A program made the translations under genes and the position numbers. Below the pieces are notes generated by a model. That model did no database searches. It saw only the letters and a program-made list of their open reading frames with translations, and was not told where the DNA came from. From positions 1 to 43,531 of the forward strand of contig BFEA01000559.1 of assembly GCA_003427395.1 (NCBI GenBank): a stretch of 43,531 nucleotides of DNA, written 5' to 3'. This document shows, piece after piece, positions 21,918 to 32,954 of the stretch (positions are counted from its first letter, which is position 1; every line of letters begins with the position of its first letter). The DNA is from Chara braunii. Taxonomy: Eukaryota > Streptophyta > Charophyceae > Charales > Characeae.

Positions 21918-23545
21918 TTCGCAAGTCATCATTGTTACGCCCGCTGTTCCTGATTCACCGCTCGACACCCAATCCAAAATTTAGATGGTTCCTCCGCTAA
22001 AACACGGGCGGATATACTCTACCCTTAGTCATGCGCATAGAGAGATAGGGAGCGGCTACTCTACCATTGGGATAGGCAACACATCGATCAGTCAGGTAAG
22101 TATCTCCAGCTCTGTGGCTGACCCCACATCCCCTCTTTACCTGTCTTCGTTTGTCCCATTGTTGTCTGTCTTCACCCGTGTGCTGTTGGCGAAGTGCCCG
22201 GTAACAGCAAGTCCCACAGCGTTGTCCGACCGCCTTTCACCTTCCTACACAATACCTCGGCTCCGGCTCTCAGTCGAGCGACAGTCCGATTAAGTCTTTT
22301 GTCTCTACTTTTGAGTCCGACGGCGATTTGTACAACGGTGTCCCTGCGAGCCCGCTCTTTAGTGCCCCTGGCCCCACCCCCCTTCAACCAGGCCCTGCCA
22401 CCCCTTCAGCCTCTCAGCGGACAAGCCTTATCCCAACTTCTCATAGCAAGCCACGGGACCGGGGGCGCGTGTCTGCTATGTGCCCAGGCGCGGGCCTAGG
22501 TGAAATAGCCCGGCGCAAATATTTTGTGGTAATAGCAAATATTCAAATGAGAACTTTGAAGTCCGAAGTGGATGAGCGTCCCAAGGGCACACTCATACCC
22601 AACCTCTCCACCGTGGACGGCGGGGAACTAATGGTGCTCCTGCATAAAGGCCCCGCCGCTCAAGTTTCTTCCGGCTCGTGGGCTAAACACTCGCCGTCCC
22701 GTACGCACGCCGGACTCCTCGATCCGTGTTTCAGGACGGACAAGGTCGAGGAAATTTCGTCGGCACTTCGAGCACGCCTGAGTCCGCAGGTCAACCGAAA
22801 GAGACGTGTGCTCAAGGTCCTCGACTGCCGTGACAACCACCCGTGGTCGGTGCCTTGTCCGACTTACAAAAAGCCAAAACATGGAATTACATAATGACGA
22901 CGACAAGTAATAAAATAATAAAATATCTAACTTTTTATCGTCGGAATACGGCGAATGAGGAAAAGGGACCACTAGTACCGTTCTGACGCTTCTAATCGAC
23001 AAAACCAAGGGGGATAGCCCCGTCGGGCCTTCAACCCGCGCTCCGTCCACGCCACTCTGGTCCCCCCGTCACCGTCGCTTGGTCTTGTTCCCTAAACCCC
23101 TTTGACAAAAGTCTGACGCCGTAACCGCTAACGCTAGGCCCAAGTCTCGGTTTAGCTCTAACGGACGCCTCGCTAAGCGGACATCGTGTGACGCGCGGGC
23201 CTACTGAAGGCGCTTAAAAACCTCGCTGCTATTGATGTCGTCCTCCGCACGTACGCACGGTCACAGGCGAGCACATCCATCAACGAGACATAATCCTTTT
23301 AATCCTAACTTAATCAGAAAATAAAATAAAAAATTCTGGCCGGCGACCACGCCGACTCTTCAATCATCAACAAATAAAAGATCACACGCACCTCAAAATC
23401 GGCGCGCCCACACACCCTTTTACTCGCGCCTCGCGCGGTATACTTAGATCTTAAACCAAAACTATTTCCTGTCGCCTGCAAAGACCTGGCTGGATACCCT
23501 TGTAAGGGTATTCGCACCAACAATTGTCGAGCGCATCGGTCCAGC
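21734..23545 (-). repeat. Dispersed repeat module X, inverted copy C
   Basis: Reverse complement of 10541-12165 plus about 18 bp of module P at its right end. The plus strand here corresponds to the minus strand of copy A. It has a 188-codon frame (22328-22894) starting in proline-rich sequence and continuing through RTLKSEVDERPKGTLIPNL and QVNRKRRVLKVLD. Two donor-like CAG/GTAAGT strings lie at about 21871 and 22098. The opposite frame is truncated by a stop at about 22628. I do not recognise the product and cannot say whether either frame is translated. Confidence 0.75.
21873..21918. repeat. (CT)n microsatellite
   Basis: CT dinucleotide run immediately after a CAG/GTAAGT string; counterpart of the (GA)n tract at 11929-11999. 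Confidence 0.95.
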
Positions 23546-26500
23546 AATAGCTCACCGGCTTAGTGGGAGGCGGAAGCCAACAGTCTGCGGAGTTCAGTCG
23601 TGATGTGGGTTGGTCGAATGCTGCCTTGCTCTATGTTGGATGTGCGGGCGTACCCGTCTGTGCCCTGCCACTGCCCTGCTGCCTGTGTCCCACATATTTC
23701 GCATGAGGACCTTTGTAGTTGGATGTGCTCGCTGTGCGATGTGTTTGTGTTGTTGGTATCGCCGCGCGCTTCGCTGTTTCGCAGCCGTACTGTCCATCCG
23801 CTGGCCTCGCCCTCCGTATGCATCCTGTAAGTTAGTTGCCTAGTTGCGGGCGCCTTGTGCTCTGCTCAACAGTTGCCAGCCTGCTGGTCCGCTCGGCCCG
23901 TAGTCTCCGGCAGTGTTGTTGATGGTTTCGGGGTTGCGTCCCTTGTGCATGGCGGGCAGGATCGAAGAGTGTTAAGTAGAGCAACAACGGGCCAGCTATA
24001 AGGTGTAGACGCGGTAGTCGGCTGGTATGGTGCCATTACTGGAGCATGGGGAGGAGCTCGTTGGCGTGTTGAGGTTGCTGCAGAGCCATCACCACCCGCT
24101 ACCCTTCTTATTAGCTTGTCCCAGCGCGCTTCAACTGTTAACGGTGGTTGTGATTGTCGTGCGCGGTGTGATAACGTACTGAAGACAAGTACCGTACACT
24201 GCTAGAATACCTTGAGGCTGCACGCGAAGTGCTATACCTGCGATGTGTTGTTGAGGTCCGCGAAGTTACCTGCGTTACGGGGGACAGTGTAACGACGGTT
24301 GTTGTAGAGGGAGGTGCATGGACCCAGAGAGGCGAGTAGGCTTGAGGAGGGAGGTATTGTTGTGATTTGGAGGACCACCAGAGAAGCCAACGACTGACAG
24401 TTTGATTACAGTTGATCGAATCGCTACGTTTTTTACCACCATTGTTGACCCTTAAGGCGTATTGATATTACAAGGCCCTCTCCTGGGAGTTGAGTTTGTA
24501 CCCTTCTTATATCTCGAGAGTATCATACCCCTTATTCTGCCTTTCTAAATCTAAGTTTAGTCCTGTTCTGAGAGGAAGGCGGCATGCGGGATTGCAACTC
24601 GTAGGACCGCAGCAAGACTCTGTGGGGGGTCCACCCACCGATTGCGGGAGCTCTGCCGGAACTCAGGAGGAGTTTTGGAGGCAGGGAACTGAAAGGTAAC
24701 CATTGTTTTCCTTCTATAAACCCGGTTATAGCCCTTATTTGTATCCCTTGTTATGATTTGACTGAATATACTGCATGCACCCTTACTTTGACTTTCAGTT
24801 TGACTTTCAGGACACAAGCCAGATTAAATGAAGAAATGTATGTATAATGTCGATTTCAGTTTCATTGTTTAACTGAAAGTAGATTGTGGGTTGCATATGG
24901 GGAAAAGGTGGGAGGAAGACAGTATTGCTTTGAAGTTTGATTGGGTCATTAAGGCCGCGAAGTCCCAATAAGTTTGGGGAGACCCGGTGCTGTGCTTATT
25001 TTTGATTGCTTTCGAGGTTGGGAAGTCCTCATAAGTTTGGGGAGACCTTGTGCTGTGGAATTGCATGGAGAGTCAGACCATTCTATAAGTTTACGTGGCC
25101 TGGTTACTCTGACTTGTGAGGGTTAACTGTGATTGACTTTTCAGGAGCCTGGCACATTCTGTAAGTTCAGGTGGCTTGGTTGCCTGGTTTACTCAGGCTT
25201 TCTCAGTTTCTTTGGTTTTGGACGAGGAGGCCTGAGCCATTCTATAAGTTTAGGTGGTTCAGCCTCTTCCTGCTTATATTCTTAGGGAGTAACTTTGGCA
25301 GAAAGTCAGGCTACTCCATAAGTTTGGGTGGCTTCGACTCCATGCCACGCACAAATTGGATCAGAGAGGAATGAATCAGGCAGAGAGTCTGACTATTCTA
25401 TAAGTTTAGGTACTCTGGCCCAATGCCTCGCACCTGCTGGAATCCAAAAATTATAATTTGGTTATACGTTATTACTATCTTATTTAAGAAGAGGCTAGTA
25501 AGATTATTCTAAAAGCTTATGTAGTCTAAGTATAGCTTATCACAATTTGAAGAGAGTATAATTAAGAGTATAACTAAGGGTAACTTGTGCCGACTGAGCA
25601 TTGTTTCTAGGACAAATGACTCAGTCCTAAGCCCGCTTTCAAGATTAAGTTCAGAGAGATATATACAACCTGGCTTTTAAATAGTTCAGGGCGACTAGAA
25701 TGACCTAGTCATATGCCCAAAGAAGAGAAAAGTAGTTGTATCCTCTGTTCTGTGTATATCTTGTCTAAGTTAGGCATGTCCCATAAGTTTGGGTGGCCTG
25801 ACTTTACGCCTTATGTAAGCTGGGTATAAAGGGCTAAATCATTGAGAGAGTATGAACTTTTATTTGTCAAGGTTGACTTGGGATGGTGAGAGTACTTACC
25901 TTTGTGGTTTGACTTGCATATGACTAAATGAGGCTACTACTTAATCTGAGTTTCAGTTTGATAGGTAGTTGCTTTAAGGACTCGCCACGTGCTAGAGTGA
26001 TAGGAGTTAGTTCATTTCTTGCATTTTCTGAGCTAAGTTTATTATACTTAGATAAATTTCTGAATTTTCTAGGATCTTTTGTTAGACTTGGCTTTGTATA
26101 AATTTTGTTAAGCTACTTTCTTTACGGGAAGCGCTGCCGAAATTTATGCAAACCCAAAGAGTTCGTCAAATTTTGACTTTTCAAAGTTCAACTTGTCTAA
26201 AGTTCATATATAGCTTAGTAAAAATCTGAAAAGTCTCATTTTTAAAAGGAGCGCTACCGAAACTTTTGCTAATTTAGGGAGTTAGACAAAATTGGACTTT
26301 GGAAAGTTAAAGACTATTTCTGTTTTCATATTTGGGTTGATATAAATTATGGATAGACATTTTTCCTACGAGAAGCGTTGCCGAAATTTCCATAATTTAT
26401 AGGAGTTGGATTATATTTTCAAAAGGTGGCGATTCGGGCAATCCACCCTATATGGGGGAGATCTGCCACGGGTCTACCTTTCTTTGGGCACTTGCTTAGA

Positions 26501-27135
26501 CATAGATTCATACTTAATTAATTAGGAGGATCTTGAAGGAGATCGTGATATGGAGATTATTCTCCATTGGACTTATAGATTTAGCCTGAGTATTGACATG
26601 TCTTGTGTTTCATGTCTTCCTAATCGATTGATTCAGAACTTGGGCTAGATTCATTTGGATCCTACGAGGATCATCTTCTGTTATCATTGATAACGTGTCG
26701 GCTGCCGATTCGTCGGTTTACGATCCAACTCCAATTCACTCTTGCCACTCAACCTAAAAGCTTTAACCTTGTGATTTGAACTGTTTTGTTGTGTTTTCGC
26801 CCGGACTTTATTTGAATGGCCATTTGAAGAAAAGTATTGAGTATTTTATTTTTAGAGTTTCACAAAAGTGAGGCTTGTATGGCTAAAAGGAAGGGGTGTG
26901 AGTATAGAGAACGGTTGAAGTTGACACCGTGTAGTGCATGGACTTCTTAGTTGAATCTTTGATGTGATTGCAGGTATGTTTGGTGATTCAGACTTTGGAT
27001 TTGACTGCCTGCGCTCACATACATATATATATGGTTGAGAGGAGTCCCACTATAACTGTGAGAAGTGACGATCATATATTTATAACCTTATATATATATA
27101 TATATGTAAATACATATGTCTCGAGTGTTTCGAGG
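23546..27135 (+). repeat. Dispersed repeat module D, copy C
   Basis: Begins AGCTCACCGGCTTAGTGGG, matching 12175 onward, and ends at TCTCGAGTGTTTCG like copy A. It keeps D in the same orientation although X before it is inverted. Nine hairpin units have cores at about 24968, 25031, 25085, 25161, 25244, 25318, 25400, 25511 and 25783. The unit at 25400 is absent from copy A. The 120-130-bp triplication is at about 26090-26440. No coding frame is credible. Confidence 0.8.
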
Positions 27136-27691
27136 GGTGTCGCGCACCCATCGTTCTAGGGCCTGGTTCGATGTCCCTCCCTGGGCCGAGTGCGCTGGGT
27201 TGGTGGACTGGCAGGCTGTCACGCAGGGTTTTGGAAAGTTTTGAGAAAATTAGAAGTGAATTCACAAGCAGCCTTTGTCACACAGTCGAGTAGTCAGGAT
27301 TATCCCTCCTGCCAGCGGCAACGCGGTTTAGAGTGAGGCGTTCGGTTTTATCGCCTGCACCTAATCCCGTATAAAGGTTAGACTCAAGGTCACTGGAGTC
27401 CCTATTATCCAGGAGTCCTTCAAGTAGCCTTGAGTGTAACCTGATGTGGGGTGATAAATAACTTGTTATCTCATGCATAAACATTCCATGCATTACACGA
27501 CATGCATCATGAGTCAAATGACACTGAGAGGATGAAAGGGCCAGAAACCAGACTCTGCAAGAGTATGACCAGAAACACGAGACTGAAGAGTAGTACACAG
27601 AGAATGCGGGAAGCAGCCATAAAAGGGGCTGCAGTCACTAGTAAATCATATTAATTTCATAGTACATCTTAGTGACTAGAAGATACGAGCC
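27136..27691. other. No gene seen
   Basis: Unique sequence between module D and the minus-strand coding region. The minus-strand frames here (27080-27265, 27278-27598) show no domain. Confidence 0.4.
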
Positions 27692-28843
27692 TCAATCGAT
27701 AATGACAAGTGGTACCCCCTCATGAGTGGGCTCGACTGTCTGGGACTCCGTATCTGGTACACGCTGGTCCTCCTCGTCATTGAGAACCTGAGTGGCCATC
27801 GACTCTGAGACCACATAGCTGATGTCAAAGGATGCCGTAGGATCGATCTTGCTGATATATGCCATACATCTAGCCATCTCCTCGTCCGCAACACTTCGAA
27901 GGTACAGCTCCTCAGCGAGGGAAATGCTGCCAGTGACACCGATCAAGATCTCGATCCGTCCCTTGCCGTAGATGTAGTCATACGAAACCTCCAGAAAACG
28001 GTCTCCATAGAGAGGCTTCCGAAAAGCCTGTATGACGAAGTCTGCTCCCACCAAATGGTTGTAGCCATCCCCAAGATATGAGACTGGTCCCTTCCCCCTT
28101 GAAGGGCCGACTACCTCCTCTTACATGGGTCCTCCTGACATGTAATGTCCGAATCAATCACCCTCAAGCAAATATCGTGCCAAGAGATAAGCAACCCGTC
28201 GTAAGGAAGCCTTCCCCCTGCGTCTCACTCCGGCGACCAATGTCATAAGATGCTCTGGGCCTGCCCCAAACTCAAACGTGCTGGTCCCTGTGAGTATCCC
28301 AGTCAAATAGTCCCCCAGGTCAACATCGCTCACGCAACAAGGCTCTTGGTCTGACTCGTCCGTCTCTGACCTCTGTAGACAGGTGGTAATAGGTATCCCG
28401 GATCTGGCCACCTCGCTCCTGATCCTCCTATCTTGACGCCTCTTTTCCTTGCTGCCACCTCTGCTCCGCGGTTTAGGATTACAACCGTCAAAGTCATAAA
28501 GGGCACCACCTGGTGCAAAAGGGCTCAAGGGAAACACCACATGTAACTAGTGTTCTCTCCAGTAACTCTCTCTGCGGAAGATATAGTCAGCAATCCGGTC
28601 ATAGGTGGTTCCCTTCACTCCCTGCCCAGCATCTCTCACGTGATAAGTGATCACCAACGTGTACCTCGATGTGGGAGACTCATTGGCCCGAATGATGAAG
28701 CTCTGATGCCCAAGGTGTCGATAGCAGAACTTCTCAACCAGCTTACCCCATGTAGGGGTTGTCTCATGTTGAAAAGCCAGCTTGACCAATCTGCAGAATA
28801 ATGTAGAATGCCCTGGCAAGCTGCTATGCCAAGCAATGATGTC
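27692..28843 (-). pseudogene. Minus-strand coding region with three stops, unknown protein
   Basis: A single minus-strand frame runs from 28843 to 27692 (384 codons). It is interrupted only by TAG at 28547-28549, TGA at 28154-28156 and TAA at 28121-28123. The pieces read like protein: WGKLVEKFCYRHLGHQSFII and YDRIADYIFRR first, then FAPGGALYDFDGCNPKPRSR, a basic stretch and LRRVAYLLARYLLEGD, then FLEVSYDYIYGKGRIEILIG and an acidic C-terminal tail. A pyrimidine tract ending CATCTCCAG directly precedes codon GAC at 28843, a good splice acceptor. The two stops at 28121-28156 could fall in a short intron (donor-like GTGATT near 28160, acceptor-like GACCAG near 28084); the TAG at 28547 is harder to explain. 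I recognise no family. Either a decayed gene or a gene with unresolved introns. Confidence 0.45.
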
Positions 28844-28944
28844 CTGGAGATGAGGGGGATATCAACAACTCACGAAAATAGCCCAACTCGATAAATTCAA
28901 AGAGGACAGCACCTCAATAGACCCTCTAGCCAAACTCGTGGGAA

Positions 28945-29275
28945 TCAACCCGATATAGGGGCCCGCCTGAATGGGCCCAGCTGAACAGCAATCAACTCTA
29001 TATAGGGGCCCGCCTGAATGGGCCCTGCTGAACAACAACAACTCGATATAGGGGCCCGCCTGAATGGGCCTGGCTGAACAGCAATAACTCGATATAGGGG
29101 CCCGCCTTAATGGGCCCGGCTGATCAACAACAACTCGATATAGGGGCCTGTCTGAATGGACCGGCTGATCAACAACAACTCGATATAGGGGCCCGCCTGA
29201 GTGGGCCCAGCTGATCATCGAGAACTCGATATAGGGGCCCGCCTGAATGAGCCGGGCTGATCATCAACTCAGCAT
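28945..29275. repeat. 46-bp minisatellite with paired GGGCCC
   Basis: Seven units of 45-47 bp, with TATAGGG at 28954, 29001, 29047, 29093, 29139, 29184 and 29230. Each unit contains GGGCCCGCCTGAATGGGCCC, an inverted repeat of GGGCCC around an 8-base loop. One unit (29139) has lost both GGGCCC words. The period is not a multiple of three, so the open minus-strand frame through it is not a repeat protein. Confidence 0.9.
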
Positions 29276-29619
29276 AGCAACATCATACGAACATCTCTGC
29301 ACCGAGTGGACTGAAATGCCAGTATCGTCACTGTGGAAGACTGATCATTAAGATATTGTCTATGCAGAGGCCAGTTGCAAAATACTACGCATGCAAACCG
29401 GACTGCACTGATATCATATGTGGAGGGAAAGTACCGTCCGCACAGGGTCTGATATGAATATCGTCCATGCAGAGACTGATCAGCAAGAAATCAAATCAGC
29501 GGGGGTTTGGGGCTAGTCATACCATCAGAGGCATTCACTCACGTCCTCAAGACTAATCAGACTCGCTGGACATACGTCCTATAGTCATCATAGCACTCAC
29601 TCACATAGCCTACCCTAGC

Positions 29620-31200
29620 CAGGGCGCACTGATGTGACAATACCAAGCGTAGGTGCGCATGGGCGCTCACTCAAAAGGCAATACTAAGCTTGGGCGTGCA
29701 TGGGCGCGCACTCAAATTACAGCGCACTCTTAAAAGACAATGCTAAGCTTGGGCGCGCATGGGCGCGCACTCAAATCACAGTTCCAAGCTTAGGCGCGCA
29801 TGGGCGCACTCTTAAANTGGGCGCGCACTCAAATCACAGTTCCAAGCTTAGGCGCGCATGGGCGCACTCTTAAAAGACAATGCTAAGCTTGGGCGCACAC
29901 TCAAATTACAGTTCCAAGCTTAGGCGCGCATGGGCGCGCTCTTAAAAGACAATGCTAAGCTTGGGCGCGCACTCAAATCACAGTTCCAAGCTTAGGCGCG
30001 CATGGGCGCACTCTTAAAAGACAATGCTAAGCTTGGGCGCNNNNNNNNNNNNNNNNNNNNNNNNNNNNNNNNNNNNNNNNNNNNNNNNNNNNNNNNNNNN
30101 NNNNNNNNNNNNNNNNNNNNNNNNNNNNNNNNNNNNNNNNNNNNNNNNNNNNNNNNNNNNNNNNNNNNNNNNNNNNNNNNNNNNNNNNNNNNNNNNNNNN
30201 NNNNNNNNNNNNNNNNNNNNNNNNNNNNNNNNNNNNNNNNNNNNNNNNNNNNNNNNNNNNNNNNNNNNNNNNNNNNNNNNNNNNNNNNNNNNNNNNNNNN
30301 NNNNNNNNNNNNNNNNNNNNNNNNNNNNNNNNNNNNNNNNNNNNNNNNNNNNNNNNNNNNNNNNNNNNNNNNNNNNNNNNNNNNNNNNNNNNNNNNNNNN
30401 NNNNNNNNNNNNNNNNNNNNNNNNNNNNNNNNNNNNNNNNNNNNNNNNNNNNNNNNNNNNNNNNNNNNNNNNNNNNNNNNNNNNNNNNNNNNNNNNNNNN
30501 NNNNNNNNNNNNNNNNNNNNNNNNNNNNNNNNNNNNNNNNNNNNNNNNNNNNNNNNNNNNNNNNNNNNNNNNNNNNNNNNNNNNNNNNNNNNNNNNNNNN
30601 NNNNNNNNNNNNNNNNNNNNNNNNNNNNNNNNNNNNNNNNNNNNNCCAAGCTTGGCCGCGCATGGGCGCGCACTCTAATATCAATATCAAGCCTGGGCGC
30701 GCATGAGCGCGCACTCAAATATCAACGTCAAGCTTGGGCGCGCATGGGAGCGCACTCAAATATCAATACTGATCATGGGCGCACGTGAGCGCATACTCAA
30801 ATGGCACTGCTGAGCCCGGGCACGCACGGGCGCCCACTGAAACGCATGGGCACGCATTCTAACAACAATGCCTAGCCTGGGCGCGCATGGGCGCGCACTC
30901 TAACAGCAATGCCGAGCTTAGGCGCGCATGGGCGCGTACTTGAATAATACTCTCAAGCTAAGGCGCGCACGGGCGCGCACTCAAAAGACTCTATCAAGCT
31001 TGGGCGCGCACTCAAAAGCAATATTCAGCATGGGCGCGCAATGGCCGCACTCAAATAACCATACCAAGCTCAGGCGCGCATGGGCGCGCACTTCTCACAG
31101 GAATGCCAAGCTTGGGCGCGCATGGGCGCGCACTCTAACGGCAACGCCAAGCTTGGGCGCGCATGGGCGCACACTCTAACAACCAATCTGAGACTGGGCT
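29620..31200. repeat. 41-bp CpG-rich minisatellite, partly unassembled
   Basis: The monomer is 41 bp: a variable 11 bases, then AAGCTTRGGCGCGCATGGG, then CGCGCACTCWAA. Left of the gap, two variants alternate (GACAATGCT and CACAGTTCC before AAGCTT), giving an 82-bp dimer. Right of the gap the units are more diverged. Many CpGs survive, so the array is young or lightly methylated. One isolated N is at 29816. Confidence 0.9.
30041..30645. other. Assembly gap (605 N)
   Basis: A run of N inside the 41-bp satellite. The true array length is unknown, and open frames crossing the gap are meaningless. Confidence 0.99.
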
Positions 31201-32050
31201 TGCACTCATGCAACCTAACGGAGACTGGGCGAGCACTCGAACAGCCTAATTGAGAGTGGGCGCGCACTCCGCAAAAACTCGGCGCGCACTCCATCGACTT
31301 GCTGGCTCTCAAAATCAACAACAAGGTTCACAGCTTGAGTACGCACCGGCGCGCTGGCTCAAAATCATCAAAAGCGGTGTACAAAGATTGAGTGCTTCAT
31401 GAGCACGCAGACTTCTGCAATGTCTGCATATTGGGTGCGCAGTCGCATTGACTTAAGTTTATCAAAGCTGAGTTAACGAATGAAGTACGCACTGTTGCAT
31501 TGACACAAGATCGTCAATGTCGAGCTTACAGGTGCAGTGCGCAATATCGCACATTACCAAGTTTACAGATGCAGTGCACAATGCCGCCCGGGCTCTTAAT
31601 CGTTGAAGTCGAGTTTTGCAAACAGATTCGAACTCTGTCAAAATCCAATTTTGCAACACGAATCTTACTCTGAGCCATCAGCGCAATCCCATGGATCAAG
31701 CATGCAATGTTGCACGCACTTACTCAAAGCTGAGTCTAAGTGCGCGCAGTCACAATTACTCAAGTTCAACAATGCAGAGCTTTACTGGCCGAGTGCGCAA
31801 TTTCGTGCTCACTCAAGATCACTGAGACAAAGTTCACAAATGGAAAGTGCAGTGTTGCACTCGAATTTGAGTGCGTGCAGTCGCACATACTCAAAGTCAT
31901 CAAAGGGGTTTCCTCAGAACAAGGGCGCAGTGTCGCACTCAAGTCCGAGTGCACACAGCCGCATACCATAAAAATGACTTTCTCATATCATGGGCGCAGT
32001 GTCGCACTCAAGTCTGAGTGCGCATAGTCATTCAGTGTACTCAAAATCAG
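31201..32050. repeat. Degenerate repeat block, GCGCAGT-CGCACTCAA type
   Basis: Loosely repeated words such as GGGCGCAGTGTCGCACTCAA, GAGTGCGCA and TACTCAAA recur every 50-70 bp, best between 31840 and 32030. It looks like a decayed extension of the 41-bp satellite. Open plus frames (for example 31603-31971) are by-products. Confidence 0.6.
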
Positions 32051-32059
32051 CATGTTTCA

Positions 32060-32400
32060 TCAATCTGTCTGCTGGCGCAGTAAATTGTCATATTCATTCT
32101 GAGTGTCTGCGGGCACAATAGATCATGATGCTCTACTGAGGTGCCTGTGGGCACAGTAAATCGACTTGCTCGATCTGCTTGCCTGCGGGCACGATAAATC
32201 AGTTTGCTCAATTCGAGTGTCTGCGGGCACGATAAATCGACTTGCTCAGATCGAGTGTCTGTGGCACGGTAAATCGACTTGCTCAGTTCGAGTGCGTGCG
32301 GGCACGGTAAATCGACTTGCTCAGTTCGAGTGCCTGCGGGCACGATAAATCGACTTGCTTAGTTCGAGTGCTTGTGGCACGGTAAATCGACTTGCTCAGT
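32060..32400. repeat. 37-38-bp minisatellite
   Basis: About nine units. Regular ones have AAATCGACTTGCTCA at 32234, 32271, 32309, 32347 and 32384, with GTTCGAGTGCCTGCGGGCAC between. The earlier units (32060-32200) are diverged. Confidence 0.85.
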
Positions 32401-32565
32401 GCGCTCAGACATACAACATCCTTGATGCTATTTGGTGCGGTGCGCTCAGATACACAGCGACCTTGATGCTCTTTGGCGTGGTGCGCTCAGATACACAGCG
32501 ACCTTGATACTCATTGGCGCGGAGCGCTCAGATATACAGTGACCTTGGTGCTATTTGGCACACAC
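32401..32565. repeat. 41-bp minisatellite (GTGCGCTCAG type), four units
   Basis: Units of 41 bp read GTGCGCTCAGATACACAGCG followed by ACCTTGATGCTCTTTGGCG. It directly abuts the 37-38-bp array and is unrelated in sequence to the 41-bp array at 29620-31200. A short (AAAAT)n run follows at 32578-32598. Confidence 0.85.
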
Positions 32566-32598
32566 CGAAAATTAGAATAAAATAAAATAAAATAAAAG

Positions 32599-32900
32599 CC
32601 TGCACTTACGCGGCCGGTCCGACTAAGAGAAAAATGTTGGAAGTGAATAAGGAGAGGGGGGAAGAGGAGGAGGAGCGAAAGGAGCAAAGAGAGAGAGAGA
32701 TAGGAGGGGAGGCAGGAGGGAGAACTATGGTCCCTAGTGAAAACCAGGATCCCCTTACCCCCCTTAGCTACTCCACCCCTTTACCTCCCTCTTGCCTTCC
32801 TTGAACTTGCTCAAGTGCCACAACTCCAGTCCACCGTTCTGCCAGTGCTTTCGCATTCCCGCAAGCGAGGGCTCTTGTCTTGTTCTCAAGTGGCTCGGCC
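32599..32900. other. Putative transcribed leader of the minus-strand promoter; no gene seen
   Basis: A purine-rich tract (32641-32725) and unique sequence. On the minus strand this is the first 300 bases downstream of the TATA box at 32905-32911. The open frames on both strands are under 75 codons with no domain. Confidence 0.35.
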
Positions 32901-32904
32901 TCTG

Positions 32905-32911
32905 TTTTATA
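32905..32911 (-). promoter_or_regulatory. TATA box (minus strand) beside the YTA(A/T)4TAR array
   Basis: On the minus strand the sequence reads CTTCACTATAAAACAGAGGCC. A start would be expected near 32875-32880, with transcription leftward through the minisatellites toward 28843. The nearest array site is 44 bp upstream. Confidence 0.5.
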
Positions 32912-32954
32912 GTGAAGAGGCCAGGTGATCGGGCAAGGTGCAGCAGTCCTTGGG

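Noticed and set aside
29992-30788. Long open frames across 30.0-30.8 kb
   Set aside because: They consist almost wholly of the N gap.
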